Shown: positions 8,250-18,175, counted from the first letter of the stretch. The stretch is 64,000 bases of DNA from Pseudomonas sp. NFACC02 (GCF_900110765.1 NZ_FOEO01000005.1:1-64000), one strand, 5' to 3'. The notes: generated from the sequence alone by a model not told the origin. Numbers and translations: made by a program.

Positions 8250-10613
8250 GTGGAATTACAGCAGGGCTTCGTCCTGACCCGGCATTGGCGCGACACCGAC
8301 GCAGGCACGGAGGTGGACTTCTGGTTGGCCACCGATCAGGGCCCGCGGCGCCTCAGGCTTTCTCCGCAGGTCTCCACCGCATTCATTCCCGAACAGCACC
8401 GTGAGCGCGCCGAGGCGGTGCTGCGCAACGAGAAGGACGTCGAGCTCAAGGCGCTGGACCTGTGTGATTTCCGCCATCGTCCCGTTCTGGGGCTGTACAC
8501 CCGCCAGCATCGCCAGCTCATGAACCTGGAAAAAGACCTGCGCCGCGCCAGCGTCGACGTCTACGAAGCCGATGTGCGCCCGCCCGAACGGTATCTGATG
8601 GAGCGCTTCATCACTGCGCCCGTGCAGTTCAGTGGAACGCCGGACGCTCAGGGCGTCCTGCTCGACGCACAGATGAGGCCGGACCCCGGCTATCGGCCAC
8701 GGCTGAAACTGGTGTCGCTGGACATCGAAACCACCGAGCGGGGCGAGTTGTATTCCATTGCACTGGAAGGCTGCGGCGAACGTCAGGTGTACATGCTCGG
8801 GCCGGCCAATGGCGATGCCTCGCAGGTGGATTTCAAGTTCGACTACTGCGACAGCCGCGAAGAGTTGCTGGAAAGACTCAACGAGTGGCTGGCGCGGCAC
8901 GATCCCGACGCGATCATTGGCTGGAACGTGGTGCAATTCGACCTGCGCGTGTTGCACGAGCATGCCCGGCGCCTGAACGTCCCGCTGCGGCTTGGGCGCG
9001 ACGGCGAGGCCATGGGCTGGCGCGAGCATGGGGCGCGCAATAATCACTTCTTCGCCTCGGCGGCGGGGCGTTTGATCATCGACGGTATCGAGGCGCTGCG
9101 CTCGGCGACCTGGAGTTTCCCCTCGTTCAGTCTGGAAAACGTCGCGCAAACGCTGCTCGGTGAAGGCAAGGCGATCGACAATCCCTACCAGCGCATGGAC
9201 GAGATCAACCGCATGTTCGCCGAGGACAAGCCGGCGCTGGCGCGCTACAACCTCAAGGACTGCGAGCTGGTCACGCGGATATTCGAGAAAACCGAGCTGC
9301 TGACGTTTCTCCTGGAGCGTGCCACGGTCACCGGATTGCCCGCTGACCGCAGCGGCGGTTCGGTGGCGGCGTTCGAGCACTTGTACATGCCGCTGATGCA
9401 TCGCCAGGGGTTCGTCGCGCCCAACCTTGGCGAGCGGATGCCGGAGGCCAGTCCCGGTGGTTTCGTCATGGACTCTCGCCCCGGCTTGTATGAGTCGGTG
9501 CTGGTGCTGGACTACAAGAGTCTGTATCCGTCGATCATCCGCAGCTTTCTCATCGATCCGGTGGGACTGATCGAAGGCCTCAAGCATCCGGACGACAGTG
9601 AATCGGTGGAAGGCTTTCGCGGAGCGCGTTTCTCGCGTACCCGGCACTGCCTGCCTGCGATCGTCTCGCGGGTCGCCGAAGGTCGCGAAGCGGCGAAACG
9701 CGAGCGCAATGCACCGCTTTCGCAAGCGTTGAAAATCATCATGAACGCCTTCTACGGGGTGCTCGGCTCCAGTGGTTGCCGCTTCTTCGATACGCGCCTG
9801 GCCTCGTCGATCACCCTGCGCGGTCATCAGATCATGCGTCAGACCCGCCAGCTCATCGAGGCGCAGGGTTACGAGGTCATTTACGGCGACACAGACTCCA
9901 CGTTCGTCTGGCTCAAGCGTCCCCATGGCCAGGAAGAGGCCGCGCAGATCGGCAGGGCGCTGGTCCAGGGCGTCAACGACTGGTGGCGCGAGCACCTGCG
10001 CGACGTCTATCAGTTGGAAAGTGCGCTGGAGCTGCAATTCGAAACCCACTTCAAACGTTTCCTCATGCCCACGATCAGGGGGGCCGAGGAGGGCAGCAAA
10101 AAACGCTATGCCGGCCTCGTCACGCGGGCCAACGGCGAAGACGAAATGGTCTACAAGGGCCTCGAAACCGTGCGCACCGACTGGTCGCCGCTGGCCCAGG
10201 CGTTCCAGCAGGAACTGTACCTGCGCATTTTCAACCGACGGCCGTATCAGGATTACGTGCGCGATTATGTGCGCCGGACGCTGGCGGGCGAACTGGACGA
10301 TCAGTTGATCTACCGTAAACGCCTTCGCCGGGCGCTGGACGACTATGAACGCAACGTCCCGCCCCACGTGCGCGCCGCGCGCATTGCCGACGCGTACAAC
10401 CTTGAGCAGGGCCGTCCGTTGCAATACCAGAGTCGCGGCTGGATCAGCTACGTGATCACCGTCGCGGGCCCGGAGCCTCTGGAAGTGCGCAGTACGCCGA
10501 TCGACTACGACCACTACATCACCCGGCAACTGCAACCGATCGCCGACGCGATCCTGCCGTTCGTGGACGACGATTTCGAAACGCTGATCGGCGGGCAGAT
10601 GGGGTTGTTTTGA
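8250..10613 (+). CDS. DNA polymerase II
   Basis: A 787-residue family-B polymerase, near the 783 of E. coli Pol II; it restarts forks and bypasses lesions and has 3'-5' proofreading. The exonuclease domain has Exo I VSLDIETT (D158, E160). Polymerase motif A is [10 protein letters not shown] (D421), motif B region is [14 protein letters not shown], and motif C is YGDTDST (D547, D549); these match the known catalytic positions of Pol II. The start is GTG after a TTTTGAGG site. In E. coli the gene is SOS-induced through LexA; no matching box is visible upstream here, so regulation may differ. Codon use is that of a core gene. Confidence 0.95.
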   Translation: MELQQGFVLTRHWRDTDAGTEVDFWLATDQGPRRLRLSPQVSTAFIPEQHRERAEAVLRNEKDVELKALDLCDFRHRPVLGLYTRQHRQLMNLEKDLRRASVDVYEADVRPPERYLMERFITAPVQFSGTPDAQGVLLDAQMRPDPGYRPRLKLVSLDIETTERGELYSIALEGCGERQVYMLGPANGDASQVDFKFDYCDSREELLERLNEWLARHDPDAIIGWNVVQFDLRVLHEHARRLNVPLRLGRDGEAMGWREHGARNNHFFASAAGRLIIDGIEALRSATWSFPSFSLENVAQTLLGEGKAIDNPYQRMDEINRMFAEDKPALARYNLKDCELVTRIFEKTELLTFLLERATVTGLPADRSGGSVAAFEHLYMPLMHRQGFVAPNLGERMPEASPGGFVMDSRPGLYESVLVLDYKSLYPSIIRSFLIDPVGLIEGLKHPDDSESVEGFRGARFSRTRHCLPAIVSRVAEGREAAKRERNAPLSQALKIIMNAFYGVLGSSGCRFFDTRLASSITLRGHQIMRQTRQLIEAQGYEVIYGDTDSTFVWLKRPHGQEEAAQIGRALVQGVNDWWREHLRDVYQLESALELQFETHFKRFLMPTIRGAEEGSKKRYAGLVTRANGEDEMVYKGLETVRTDWSPLAQAFQQELYLRIFNRRPYQDYVRDYVRRTLAGELDDQLIYRKRLRRALDDYERNVPPHVRAARIADAYNLEQGRPLQYQSRGWISYVITVAGPEPLEVRSTPIDYDHYITRQLQPIADAILPFVDDDFETLIGGQMGLF

Positions 10614-10628
10614 AGGGGGGACTTCCCG

Positions 10629-10658
10629 GCTCCTTCGCGAGCAAGCTTGCTCCCACAG
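10629..10658. repeat. REP-like palindrome GGCTCC…GCGAGCAAGCTTGCTCCCACAG
   Basis: The core GAGCAAGCTTGCTC is a perfect palindrome flanked by TTCGC and CCACAG. This is the commonest REP sequence type of fluorescent pseudomonads. It lies just after polB and may end or stabilise its mRNA. Confidence 0.7.
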
Positions 10659-10697
10659 ATTCCGAGGCAGCCACGGGCTCCGGGTTTCCCCGATAAC

Positions 10698-10810
10698 TGT
10701 AGGAGCCGTCCGAGGTTACGAGGGTCTGGGCCGCACTCGGACGAATGCGGTGTGCCATTTACCGGCGATGTCATTGTTCCACCGCATTCGCCAGCAAGCC
10801 GGCTCCCACA
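10698..10810. repeat. Composite REPIN-like repeat, copy 1
   Basis: It begins TGTAGGAGCCGTCCGAGGT and ends GCCAGCAAGCCGGCTCCCACA, so the outer bases pair (TGTAGGAGCC / GGCTCCCACA). Internal inverted words GAATGCGGTG and CACCGCATTC pair again, giving a nested hairpin. Related copies start at 10854, 18063, 18217 and 18349. Region 10614-11116 holds only these repeats and no gene. Confidence 0.7.
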
Positions 10811-10853
10811 GGTCTGCGGTCTGGACACACGTTCGTGCTTCAACCCGGGACCC

Positions 10854-10966
10854 TGTGGGAGACGTCCGAGGTTACGAGGGGATGGGCCGCAATTCGGACG
10901 AATGCGACGGGTCAGTCACTGTTGATGGTGCTCACCCACCGCATTCGCCACCGTCGTAACCTCCAA
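10854..10966. repeat. Composite REPIN-like repeat, copy 2
   Basis: TGTGGGAGACGTCCGAGGTT with GGATGGGCCGC and GAATGCGAC…CCGCATTCGCC. It repeats the plan of the copy at 10698 but its right arm changes to CACCGTCGTAACCTCC, so it has recombined or decayed at that end. Confidence 0.65.
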
Positions 10967-11116
10967 CAGCTCCTGAAATATTTTTTCAACGGCATGGAAT
11001 AAACCCCCTTCGACAGACGTTTACCTGTACTGCTTGCGCCGATCGGTGCCAGCAGCGGGAGCCTGGAAGGTTTCTGGCGTTTGCTCCCTACTCGAAAAAC
11101 AATCAAGGAGTTCACC

Positions 11117-11497
11117 ATGCTGAAGAACATCATCCTCACCGCCGCCGTCGCCCTGACCTGTGCCTCCAGCCTGGCGTTTGCAGCCAGCCCGGCGATGACC
11201 GGCAAGACTGACAAAGGCGAAGTGCTCACGGATCACAAGGGCATGACCCTGTACACCTTCACCAAGGACAGCGCCGGCAAATCGGCCTGCAACGGCGATT
11301 GCGCCAAGGCCTGGCCGCCGCTGATGGCCGGAGCAGATGCGAAGACCGAGGGCAAGTACAGCGTTGTGACCCGGGACGACGGCAGCAAACAGTGGGCCTA
11401 TAACGGCATGCCGCTCTACACCTGGACCAAGGACACCAAAGCGGGCGACACCACCGGTGACGGTTTCAAGGACATGTGGAAAGTCGCTAAACCCTAA
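11117..11497 (+). CDS. Secreted COG4315-type protein with two YxWxxD-like repeats
   Basis: 126 residues; AAGGAG lies ideally before ATG at 11117. A signal peptide (MLKNIILTAAVALTCASSLA, cut after AFA) sends it to the periplasm. The mature part has two copies of a short motif, GMTLYTFTKD and GMPLYTWTKD, the conserved Yx(FWY)xxD pattern of COG4315 small secreted/lipoprotein-like proteins, and a CNGDCAKAWPP pair of cysteines likely to be disulphide-bonded. Function of the family is unknown. A good intrinsic terminator follows. Confidence 0.85.
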   Translation: MLKNIILTAAVALTCASSLAFAASPAMTGKTDKGEVLTDHKGMTLYTFTKDSAGKSACNGDCAKAWPPLMAGADAKTEGKYSVVTRDDGSKQWAYNGMPLYTWTKDTKAGDTTGDGFKDMWKVAKP

Positions 11498-11548
11498 AGC
11501 CGGCGCGGGCTTCCACCCCGGCCGTTTGGACGTTTTTCGATGAAAGAA

Positions 11549-11575
11549 GGGGCGACTGCGTTTGGTCGCCTTTTT
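11549..11575 (+). terminator. Rho-independent terminator
   Basis: GGCGAC and GTCGCC form a six-pair stem (about 11551-11570) with an eight-base loop, followed directly by TTTTT. It lies 52 bp after the COG4315 gene and just before the operator region of the sugar operon, insulating the two. Confidence 0.8.
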
Positions 11576-11588
11576 CAATTTCAGAAAA

Positions 11589-11613
11589 GCAAGCGCTTGC
11601 GTGAAACGTTTCA
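11589..11613. promoter_or_regulatory. Tandem LacI-family operator-like palindromes
   Basis: GCAAGCGCTTGC (11589-11600) and TGAAACGTTTCA (11602-11613) are adjacent perfect 12-bp palindromes. The second closely resembles the GAAACGTTTC core bound by RbsR of E. coli and other LacI-family proteins. A poor -35/-10 pair (TTGCGT, 18 bp, TAGAGT at 11621) overlaps them, so a bound repressor would block polymerase. The LacI-family gene at 15544 is the obvious candidate ligand. Confidence 0.65.
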
Positions 11614-11715
11614 GCTGTTCTAGAGTGTTTCACATTGATTCTCCAAAGCAGTTCCCGAGCGCCGCCCGATCACGAGGTGGCCCAGGCATAAAAACAACAC
11701 GCCTCGAGGATACGA

Positions 11716-11799
11716 ATGAACAGCTTGCCTGCTCGCTTTCCGTCTTTGCCCATGGCGCGTCACGCGCTACATACCCTTGCTGCGGATGCTCGATCATGA
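11716..11799 (+). CDS. 27-codon leader ORF coupled to the ABC ATPase
   Basis: An ATG at 11716 is preceded by GAGGA at ideal spacing and opens a 27-codon frame ending in TGA at 11797-11799, which overlaps the ATPase start codon as ATGA. The ATPase gene itself has only a poor ribosome site (GGATGCTCGATC). The arrangement suggests translational coupling, or a regulatory leader. The peptide ([19 protein letters not shown]…) has no recognised function. Confidence 0.5.
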   Translation: MNSLPARFPSLPMARHALHTLAADARS

Positions 11800-13346
11800 G
11801 CGCCGTCCTCGCTGAATCCCCTACGCCCGTGCTGGAAATGACTGCCATTTCCAAGACCTTCAATGGCCTGCGCGTGCTGAAAAATGTCGCCCTCAAAGTC
11901 TATGCCGGTGAAGTCCATGCGCTGATGGGCGAGAACGGTGCGGGCAAATCCACCCTGATGAAAATCCTCTCTGGCGCCTACCAGGCCGATGCCGGCGGCG
12001 AGATTCGCGTGGGTGGCCGGACGTTGCCCGCGTTCGATCCGCTGACCGCGAAAGCTCAGGGCATCGCGGTGATTTATCAGGAACTGAGCCTGTGCCCCAA
12101 CCTCAGCGTCGCGGAGAACATTTACCTGGGGCGTGAATTGCGTCGGGGCTGGAGCATCGACCGCAAGGCCATGGAGGCCGGGTGCACCGATGTACTGGCG
12201 CGACTGGGCGCCGACTTCAAACCCTCGACCAAGGTCAGTGTGCTGTCGATTGCCGAGCGGCAGTTGGTGGAAATTGCTCGCGCGCTTCACGCCGAGGCAA
12301 AGATTCTGGTCATGGACGAGCCCACCACGCCGCTGTCTTCCCGTGAAACCGACCGACTGTTTGCGTTGATCAAGCAACTGCGTGATCAGGGCCTGGCGAT
12401 CATCTACATCAGTCATCGCATGGCCGAAATCTACGAGCTGTCGGACCGGGTGTCGGTGCTGCGCGACGGTGAGTACGTCGGCATGCTGGCGCGTGACGGG
12501 CTGTCGGCGGACGCGCTGGTGAAGATGATGGTCGGCCGCGACCTGTCCGGTTTCTACAAGAAAGAACACGCCCCGTATGACCCTGGCGAAGTGGTGATGC
12601 GTGTGCGCGACATGGCCGATGGCAAGCGGGTGAAACCCTGCAGTTTCGATCTGCACGCCGGTGAAGTGCTGGGTATCGCCGGATTGGTCGGGGCAGGGCG
12701 CACGGAGTTGGCGCGGCTGATCTTTGCGGCCGATCCACGCACCTCTGGCAGTCTTGAAGTCGCGGGCAAAGCCATCACGGAACTGCGTAATCCCACCGAC
12801 GCGATTCGTGCCGGCGTGGTGTACCTCACGGAAGATCGCAAGGCCCAGGGTCTGTTCCTCGACATGAGCGTGCGCGACAACATCAACGTCTGCGCCTGTG
12901 TCCCGGACGCCCATGCCGGCGGTGTGCTGGATCGTGGGCGCGGCGCGCAGCGGGCGGTCGAGGCGATCCGGTCGCTGTCGATTCGCGTGGCGTCGGGCAA
13001 GGTCAACGTCGGGGCGTTGTCCGGCGGTAACCAACAGAAGGTACTGCTGGCGCGTTTGCTGGAAGTCAAACCCCATGTGCTGATTCTCGACGAGCCTACC
13101 CGTGGCGTGGACATTGGCTCGAAGTCCGAGATCTACCGGATCATCAACGAACTGGCCAAGGCCGGGGTCGGCATCGTGGTGATCTCCAGCGAATTGCCGG
13201 AGATCATCGGCACCTGTGATCGCGTGCTGATCATGCGCGAAGGGCAGTTGGTGGCGGAAGTCGGCGGCGCATCGGGACACGAGATTTCTCAGGAGCGGAT
13301 CATCGATCTGGCGACTGGGGGTGAGCAGGTGGCTGTTCCGACCTGA
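11796..13346 (+). CDS. Sugar ABC transporter ATPase, RbsA type
   Basis: 516 residues with two fused nucleotide-binding domains, as in RbsA/XylG/AraG (about 500). The first has Walker [10 protein letters not shown] (residues 45-53), Walker [13 protein letters not shown] and signature [10 protein letters not shown]. The second has a degenerate P-loop [10 protein letters not shown], signature [15 protein letters not shown] and Walker [14 protein letters not shown]. Asymmetric P-loops are normal in this family. It energises import of a pentose-like sugar or polyol across the inner membrane with the permease and binding protein that follow. Start at 11796 is set by the ATGA overlap with the leader and by homology of [10 protein letters not shown] to the family start. 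A repeat separates it from the permease gene. Confidence 0.9.
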   Translation: MSAVLAESPTPVLEMTAISKTFNGLRVLKNVALKVYAGEVHALMGENGAGKSTLMKILSGAYQADAGGEIRVGGRTLPAFDPLTAKAQGIAVIYQELSLCPNLSVAENIYLGRELRRGWSIDRKAMEAGCTDVLARLGADFKPSTKVSVLSIAERQLVEIARALHAEAKILVMDEPTTPLSSRETDRLFALIKQLRDQGLAIIYISHRMAEIYELSDRVSVLRDGEYVGMLARDGLSADALVKMMVGRDLSGFYKKEHAPYDPGEVVMRVRDMADGKRVKPCSFDLHAGEVLGIAGLVGAGRTELARLIFAADPRTSGSLEVAGKAITELRNPTDAIRAGVVYLTEDRKAQGLFLDMSVRDNINVCACVPDAHAGGVLDRGRGAQRAVEAIRSLSIRVASGKVNVGALSGGNQQKVLLARLLEVKPHVLILDEPTRGVDIGSKSEIYRIINELAKAGVGIVVISSELPEIIGTCDRVLIMREGQLVAEVGGASGHEISQERIIDLATGGEQVAVPT

Positions 13347-13361
13347 AACAACATAGTCCCT

Positions 13362-13469
13362 TGTAGGAGCTGACCGAGGTTACGAGGCCTGCGAAGCGGT
13401 GTGTCAGCCAATGAAGATAGTGGATCAGCTATCGCATCGCAGGCCTCCTAACGTCGGTCAGCTCCTACA
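13362..13469. repeat. Long inverted repeat inside the sugar operon
   Basis: The left arm TGTAGGAGCTGACCGAGGTT and right arm GTCGGTCAGCTCCTACA pair over about 17 bases, then continue with CGAGGCCTGCGA / TCGCAGGCCTCC, giving a hairpin of about 35 pairs with mismatches and a loop of about 40. It fills the ATPase-permease gap and would strongly structure the mRNA, perhaps lowering downstream expression or protecting the upstream message. Confidence 0.75.
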
Positions 13470-13517
13470 GTGACCGTGTCATTGACACTTTCTACAACAA
13501 TAAAAGGAGGCCAGGCC

Positions 13518-14510
13518 ATGAGTCTGACCCTGGAAAACTCGCCAAGCGTGGCGGCCATCAGCAAACGTGAGCGTGTGCGCGAGCTGATGCGCACCCTCGG
13601 CATGCTGCCGGTGTTGATTCTGCTGCTGGTGGGCTTCGCGTTGATGACCGACAGCTTCATGACCTGGCAGAACCTGTCGATCATCACCCAGCAGGCCTCG
13701 GTCAACGTGGTACTGGCAGCGGGCATGACCTTCGTCATTCTGACCGCCGGCATCGACCTGTCGGTCGGCGCGATTCTGGCCGCCTCCGCTGTCGTGGCGC
13801 TACAAGCGTCGATGTCGCCACAGTGGGGCATGCTCGGAATCTTCGCCGGCATCGGTTTTGGCCTGCTGCTGGGGCTGGTCAACGGTGGGTTGATCGCCTT
13901 CATGCGCCTGCCGCCGTTCATTGTCACCCTCGGCGCGCTGACTGCCATGCGTGGCTTGGCGCGTCTGCTGGCCGACGATAAGACCGTCTTCAACCCGGAT
14001 CTGCCGTTTGCCTTCATCGGCAACGATTCGGTACTTGGCGTGCCGTGGCTGGTGATCATCGCGGTTGCGGTGATCGCGATCTCCTGGTTCATCCTGCGCC
14101 GCACGGTCATGGGGGTGCAGATCTATTCGGTGGGCGGCAACCCCGAAGCGGCCCGGCTGTCCGGAATCAAGGTGTGGAAAGTGCTGCTGTTCGTTTACGC
14201 GGTCTCCGGCGCGCTGGCCGGACTGGGCGCCGTCATGAGCGCGTCGCGACTGTTTGCCGCCAATGGCTTGCAGCTCGGACAGTCCTACGAACTGGACGCC
14301 ATCGCGGCTGTGATCCTCGGTGGCACCAGTTTTACCGGAGGCGTCGGCACCATTGGCGGCACCCTGATCGGCGCGCTGATCATTGCGGTGTTGACCAACG
14401 GCCTGGTGCTGCTCGGCGTGTCGGACATCTGGCAGTACATCATCAAAGGCATCGTGATCATCGGTGCGGTGGCGCTTGATCGCTATCGCCAGTCCGGCGC
14501 ACGGACCTGA
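13518..14510 (+). CDS. Sugar ABC transporter permease, RbsC type
   Basis: 330 residues, strongly hydrophobic, eight to ten membrane segments. Start at 13518 sits behind AAAAGGAGG. Family markers are GMTFVILTAGIDLSVG (residues about 70-85), the segment MRLPPFIVTLGAL and the late GGTSFTGGVGTIGGTLIGALII, which includes the coupling helix. It forms the inner-membrane channel with the ATPase upstream and the binding protein downstream. Confidence 0.92.
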   Translation: MSLTLENSPSVAAISKRERVRELMRTLGMLPVLILLLVGFALMTDSFMTWQNLSIITQQASVNVVLAAGMTFVILTAGIDLSVGAILAASAVVALQASMSPQWGMLGIFAGIGFGLLLGLVNGGLIAFMRLPPFIVTLGALTAMRGLARLLADDKTVFNPDLPFAFIGNDSVLGVPWLVIIAVAVIAISWFILRRTVMGVQIYSVGGNPEAARLSGIKVWKVLLFVYAVSGALAGLGAVMSASRLFAANGLQLGQSYELDAIAAVILGGTSFTGGVGTIGGTLIGALIIAVLTNGLVLLGVSDIWQYIIKGIVIIGAVALDRYRQSGART

Positions 14511-14573
14511 TTCATCGCGTTGGCGTGACGCGTTTCAAACACTGGCTCTGACAATAATCACAAGAGAGAAATC

Positions 14574-15515
14574 ATGAACTTCAAACGCAAATTCCCTGCT
14601 GTCGTCTCCCTTTGCCTGGCCGCGCTGTTGGCGCAAGGCGTTGAAGCCCGTGAACTGAAATCGGTCGGCATCAGTCTGGGGTCGTTGGGCAATCCTTACT
14701 TCGTGACCCTGGCCGACGGTGCCAAGGCCAAGGCGCTGGAGATCAACCCCAACGTCAAAGTGACGTCGGTGTCCGCCGACTATGACCTGAGCAAGCAGTT
14801 CTCCCAGATCGACAACTTCATCGCCGCCGGGGTGGACCTGATCCTGATCAACGCGGTCGATCCAAAAGCGATTGCCTCAGCGATCAAAAAGGCTCAGGCG
14901 GCCGGCATCAAAGTGGTTGCCGTGGACGTGAGCGCGGCGGGCGTTGATGCAACGGTCCAGACCGACAACGTCGAGGCTGGGAAACTGGCCTGCCAGTTCA
15001 TCGTCGACAAACTCTCGGGCAAGGGGAACGTGATCATCGAGAACGGTCCTCAGGTCACTGCCGTGACCGACCGTGTGACCGGCTGTAAATCAGCCTTCGC
15101 CGCTGCGCCGGACATCAAGGTGCTGTCGGACGATCAGGATGCCAAGGGCTCGCGCGACGGCGGCCTGAACGCCATGCAGGGTTACCTGACGCGCTTCCCG
15201 AAAATCGACGGGCTGTTCGCGATCAATGACCCACAAGCCATTGGCAGTGATCTGGCGGCCAGGCAACTGAAACGCAGCGGCATCATCATCACGTCGGTGG
15301 ACGGCGCCCCGGACATCGAACACGCGCTCAAATCCGACTCGTTGATACAGGCCTCCGCCAGTCAGGACCCTTGGGCGATGGCGCAGCAGGCGGTGATCAT
15401 CGGCAACGATCTGCTCAATGACAAGAAACCGGCTGAAGCGGTGACTCAGCTCACGCCGAAACTGATCACCCGCGACAACATCGGTTCCTACACCGGGTGG
15501 TCGAGCAAGCACTAA
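14574..15515 (+). CDS. Periplasmic sugar-binding protein, RbsB type
   Basis: 313 residues with a Sec signal peptide (about residues 1-25, cut near VEA). The mature protein has the two-lobe peripla_BP_4 fold: KSVGISLGSLGNPYFVTLADG at the N-terminus, DYDLSKQFSQIDNFIAAGVD, DNVEAGKLACQFIVDKL and INDPQAIGSDLAARQL. It captures a sugar for the RbsA/RbsC-type pair. The start follows AAGAGAGAAATC. Ligand cannot be read out; the kinase at the operon end suggests a pentose, pentulose or pentitol. Confidence 0.9.
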   Translation: MNFKRKFPAVVSLCLAALLAQGVEARELKSVGISLGSLGNPYFVTLADGAKAKALEINPNVKVTSVSADYDLSKQFSQIDNFIAAGVDLILINAVDPKAIASAIKKAQAAGIKVVAVDVSAAGVDATVQTDNVEAGKLACQFIVDKLSGKGNVIIENGPQVTAVTDRVTGCKSAFAAAPDIKVLSDDQDAKGSRDGGLNAMQGYLTRFPKIDGLFAINDPQAIGSDLAARQLKRSGIIITSVDGAPDIEHALKSDSLIQASASQDPWAMAQQAVIIGNDLLNDKKPAEAVTQLTPKLITRDNIGSYTGWSSKH

Positions 15516-15543
15516 GCGCTGAACCAGACACGTCGCCGAGAGA

Positions 15544-16551
15544 GTGAATACAGTGGTCAAGATGGAGGATGTGGCGCGACGGGCCCGGGTATCGACGTCG
15601 ACGGTGTCCCATGTGCTCAATGGCACGCGCAAGGTCAGCCCGGAGACCGTGGACGCGGTGCAGCAGGCGGTTCGCGAGTTGGGGTATATCCCCAACACGC
15701 TGGCCCGCTCGCTGGCTCGCTCGCGCACCCATACCATTGGCGTGGCGATTTCGGCGCTGTCCAACCACTACTTCAGCGAGACCGTTCACGCCATCGAAAC
15801 CGAATGCGCGCGCCACGGCATCATGATGCTGTTCGTCGACACCCACGATGATGCCGAGCAGGAACTGCACGTGGTCAAGGCGCTGCACCACCGCCGGGTC
15901 GACGGCATCCTGCTTGCCCCCTCCAGCGATCCGCAACATGCGGCGTTGGACTATCTGCAGGCCAATGCGATTCCGACGGTGCTGGTGGACCGCATGGCCA
16001 CCGGAGGTTTCGATCAGGTGGGCGTGGAGAACCTGCAATCAACCCGTGAGTTGGTGGCGCATTTGATAAGCCACGGCCACCGGCGCATCGGCATGATTGC
16101 CGGGCACCGTGGGTTGAGCACCACCGAAGAGCGCATTGAGGGATACCGTCAGGCGCTGGCCGACGCAGGCCTGGCGTTCGATGAGGCGTTATTGGTCAAC
16201 GGCGAATCCAACAGTCAATCGGCACGGCTCGCGGCACAGCGACTGTTGAAGCTGGCCGCGCCGCCGAGTGCGATCATGGCGGCCAACAACCTGATGACCA
16301 TTGGGGCGATGCATGCGTTGCGGGACGCGAAGATCGCAGTGCCGGAACAGATGGCGCTGGTGGGGTTCGATGATTTCGACTGGGCGGATTTTTTCCTCCC
16401 CCGTTTGAGCGTGATCGCGCAACCCGTGCAGGCGCTGGGCGCGCGGGCGGTGCAGTTACTCTTGCAACGCATCGACCATCCCGATGGACCTTTAAAGGCG
16501 GAGCGTCTGGCCGCGACGTTGCGCCTACGAAATTCTTGCGGATGCCCTTGA
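15544..16551 (+). CDS. LacI-family transcriptional regulator
   Basis: 335 residues. Residues about 5-30 form the LacI helix-turn-helix (MEDVARRARVSTSTVSHVLN) with the hinge helix NTLARSLARSRTHTIG. The rest is a periplasmic-binding-like effector core (VDGILLAPSSDPQ, GHRRIGMIAGH, LVGFDDFDWADFFLPRLSVI). It should bind the palindromes at 11589-11613 and be released by the imported sugar or its phosphate. Three starts are possible: GTG 15544, GTG 15553 and ATG 15562. GAGAGA is best spaced for 15553, so the exact N-terminus is uncertain. Confidence 0.9.
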   Translation: MNTVVKMEDVARRARVSTSTVSHVLNGTRKVSPETVDAVQQAVRELGYIPNTLARSLARSRTHTIGVAISALSNHYFSETVHAIETECARHGIMMLFVDTHDDAEQELHVVKALHHRRVDGILLAPSSDPQHAALDYLQANAIPTVLVDRMATGGFDQVGVENLQSTRELVAHLISHGHRRIGMIAGHRGLSTTEERIEGYRQALADAGLAFDEALLVNGESNSQSARLAAQRLLKLAAPPSAIMAANNLMTIGAMHALRDAKIAVPEQMALVGFDDFDWADFFLPRLSVIAQPVQALGARAVQLLLQRIDHPDGPLKAERLAATLRLRNSCGCP

Positions 16552-16579
16552 GGCGGCTGCTGACAGGAACAGAAACGTG

Positions 16580-18067
16580 ATGAGTGAAGCTGTCTCTCTG
16601 GGCATCGATCTGGGCACCTCGGAGCTCAAAGCCATATTGCTCGACGCGCAGGGCGTGGTGCTGGCCCAGGCGGGTGCGCGGCTGAGTGTTTCGCGCCGGC
16701 AATCCGGTTGGTCGGAACAAAACCCTGAACACTGGTGGCAAGCCTGTCTGGCGGCGCTCGGGCAATTGCGCGCCGAGCATCCTGCGGCGTGGGCGCGCGT
16801 CGCCTGCGTCGGGCTTTCCGGGCAAATGCACGGTGCGGTGTTGCTCGACGCTCATGATCACGTCCTGTATCCGGCGATCCTCTGGGACGATTCGCGCGCC
16901 GTGACTCAGGCCGAACAATTGAATCGCGAATTTCCTGACTACGCACAGGCCACCGGCAGCCTGGCGATGGCTGGCTTGACGGCGCCAAAGCTGCTCTGGC
17001 TACAACAGCACGCGCCGCAGATGTTCGGGCAGATCGATTGCGTGCTGTCACCCAAGGATTACCTGCGTCTGCTGCTGACCGGCGAACGCTTCAGCGACAT
17101 GTCGGATGCGGCGGGGACACTTTGGCTAGACGTGGCCAGCCGTGCATGGCACGAACCCATGCTGCAGGCCACCGGTTTGACGCGTGCCCGGATGCCAACG
17201 GTGCTGGAGGCCGATCAACGGGCTGGAGGCTTGAGCGCCGAAGCTGCGCAGGTGTTGGGCTTGCCGATAGATTTACCTGTGGCTGCGGGCGGCGGTGACA
17301 ACCCGGTGTCGGCGGTCGGCATTGGCGCGATCAACGCGGGCGATGCGTTCGTCACCCTGGGCACCAGTGCCGCCATCGTCGCCATCACTGACCACGCCGC
17401 CGGCAACCCGGCGAGGGTCGTGCACAGTTTCTGTCATGCACTGCCGGGGCGCTGGTACACCATGGGGGCGATGCTGGCTGGCGCCAGTTGCCTGCGCTGG
17501 GTCACCCGCTTGCTCGGCCAACCCGATGAGCAGACCCTGCTGACGCTGATGGAAGCGGCACTGCCTGTGGATCAACCGGTTACCGTCTCTAACCCTCTGT
17601 TCTTGCCCTATCTGGCGGGCGAGCGGACACCCCACAACGACCCGCTGTTACGCGGTGGCTTCATGAACCTGGGGCACGACAGCACGCCTGCGATGTTGGC
17701 GTACGCGGTGCTCGAAGGCGTCGGTTTTGGTTTGCTGGATGCCATGAATGCGGTGCTGTCAGCCGGGGCGACGATCAACGGCTGCGCACTGGTCGGCGGC
17801 GGCGCGCGCAGTGAATATTGGGCACAACTGCTGGCGAACATTCTCGACCGCGAGGTGTACACCTTGCAGGGCAGCGAACTGAGCGCGTGCATCGGCGCGG
17901 CCAAACTTGGATTTTTGGCCATCGGGCAGGGCAGCGATCTGTTAGAGAAAGGCATGCCGGTCAAGGCGCGGTACCGGCCGCAGCCGGCCGTCCAACCGGT
18001 ATTGCGCGAGCGCTACACAAAGTTTCGGGGTTTGTTGTCGGCGGCGCAGGGGTTGCGATCACTGTAG
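16580..18067 (+). CDS. xylB: Xylulokinase-type FGGY carbohydrate kinase
   Basis: 495 residues, the XylB size. The N-terminal phosphate-binding loop is LGIDLGTSELKAILLD, the XylB-specific GLSGQMHG follows near residue 80, then WDDSRA, SDMSDAAGTLWLDV and the C-terminal ATP-site GGGARSEYWAQLLANIL. It phosphorylates a ketopentose, most often D-xylulose, feeding the pentose phosphate pathway. The start is ATG 16580, directly after a GTG; AGGAA lies upstream. Being last in an operon with a ribose-type transporter but lacking xylose isomerase or rbsK here, the true substrate could be xylulose, ribulose or a derivative of an imported pentitol. Confidence 0.88.
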   Translation: MSEAVSLGIDLGTSELKAILLDAQGVVLAQAGARLSVSRRQSGWSEQNPEHWWQACLAALGQLRAEHPAAWARVACVGLSGQMHGAVLLDAHDHVLYPAILWDDSRAVTQAEQLNREFPDYAQATGSLAMAGLTAPKLLWLQQHAPQMFGQIDCVLSPKDYLRLLLTGERFSDMSDAAGTLWLDVASRAWHEPMLQATGLTRARMPTVLEADQRAGGLSAEAAQVLGLPIDLPVAAGGGDNPVSAVGIGAINAGDAFVTLGTSAAIVAITDHAAGNPARVVHSFCHALPGRWYTMGAMLAGASCLRWVTRLLGQPDEQTLLTLMEAALPVDQPVTVSNPLFLPYLAGERTPHNDPLLRGGFMNLGHDSTPAMLAYAVLEGVGFGLLDAMNAVLSAGATINGCALVGGGARSEYWAQLLANILDREVYTLQGSELSACIGAAKLGFLAIGQGSDLLEKGMPVKARYRPQPAVQPVLRERYTKFRGLLSAAQGLRSL

Positions 18068-18175
18068 GCACCCTCGGAGGTTACGAGGGTATGGGCCGTA
18101 CTCGGACGAATGCGGTGTGTCAGTCACTGTTGAGGGTGCTGACCCACCGCATTCGCCAGCAAGCCGGCTCCCACA
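18063..18175. repeat. Composite REPIN-like repeat, copy 3
   Basis: TGTAGGCACCCTCGGAGGTT … GAATGCGGTG … CACCGCATTCGCCAGCAAG … GGCTCCCACA. Its first base lies inside the last codons of xylB (TGTAG supplies the stop TAG), so the element abuts or has replaced the natural gene end. Confidence 0.7.

Noticed and set aside
8256..10535. 759-codon open frame antisense to polB
   Set aside because: It is a GC-rich shadow of polB; the sense frame has all polymerase motifs.
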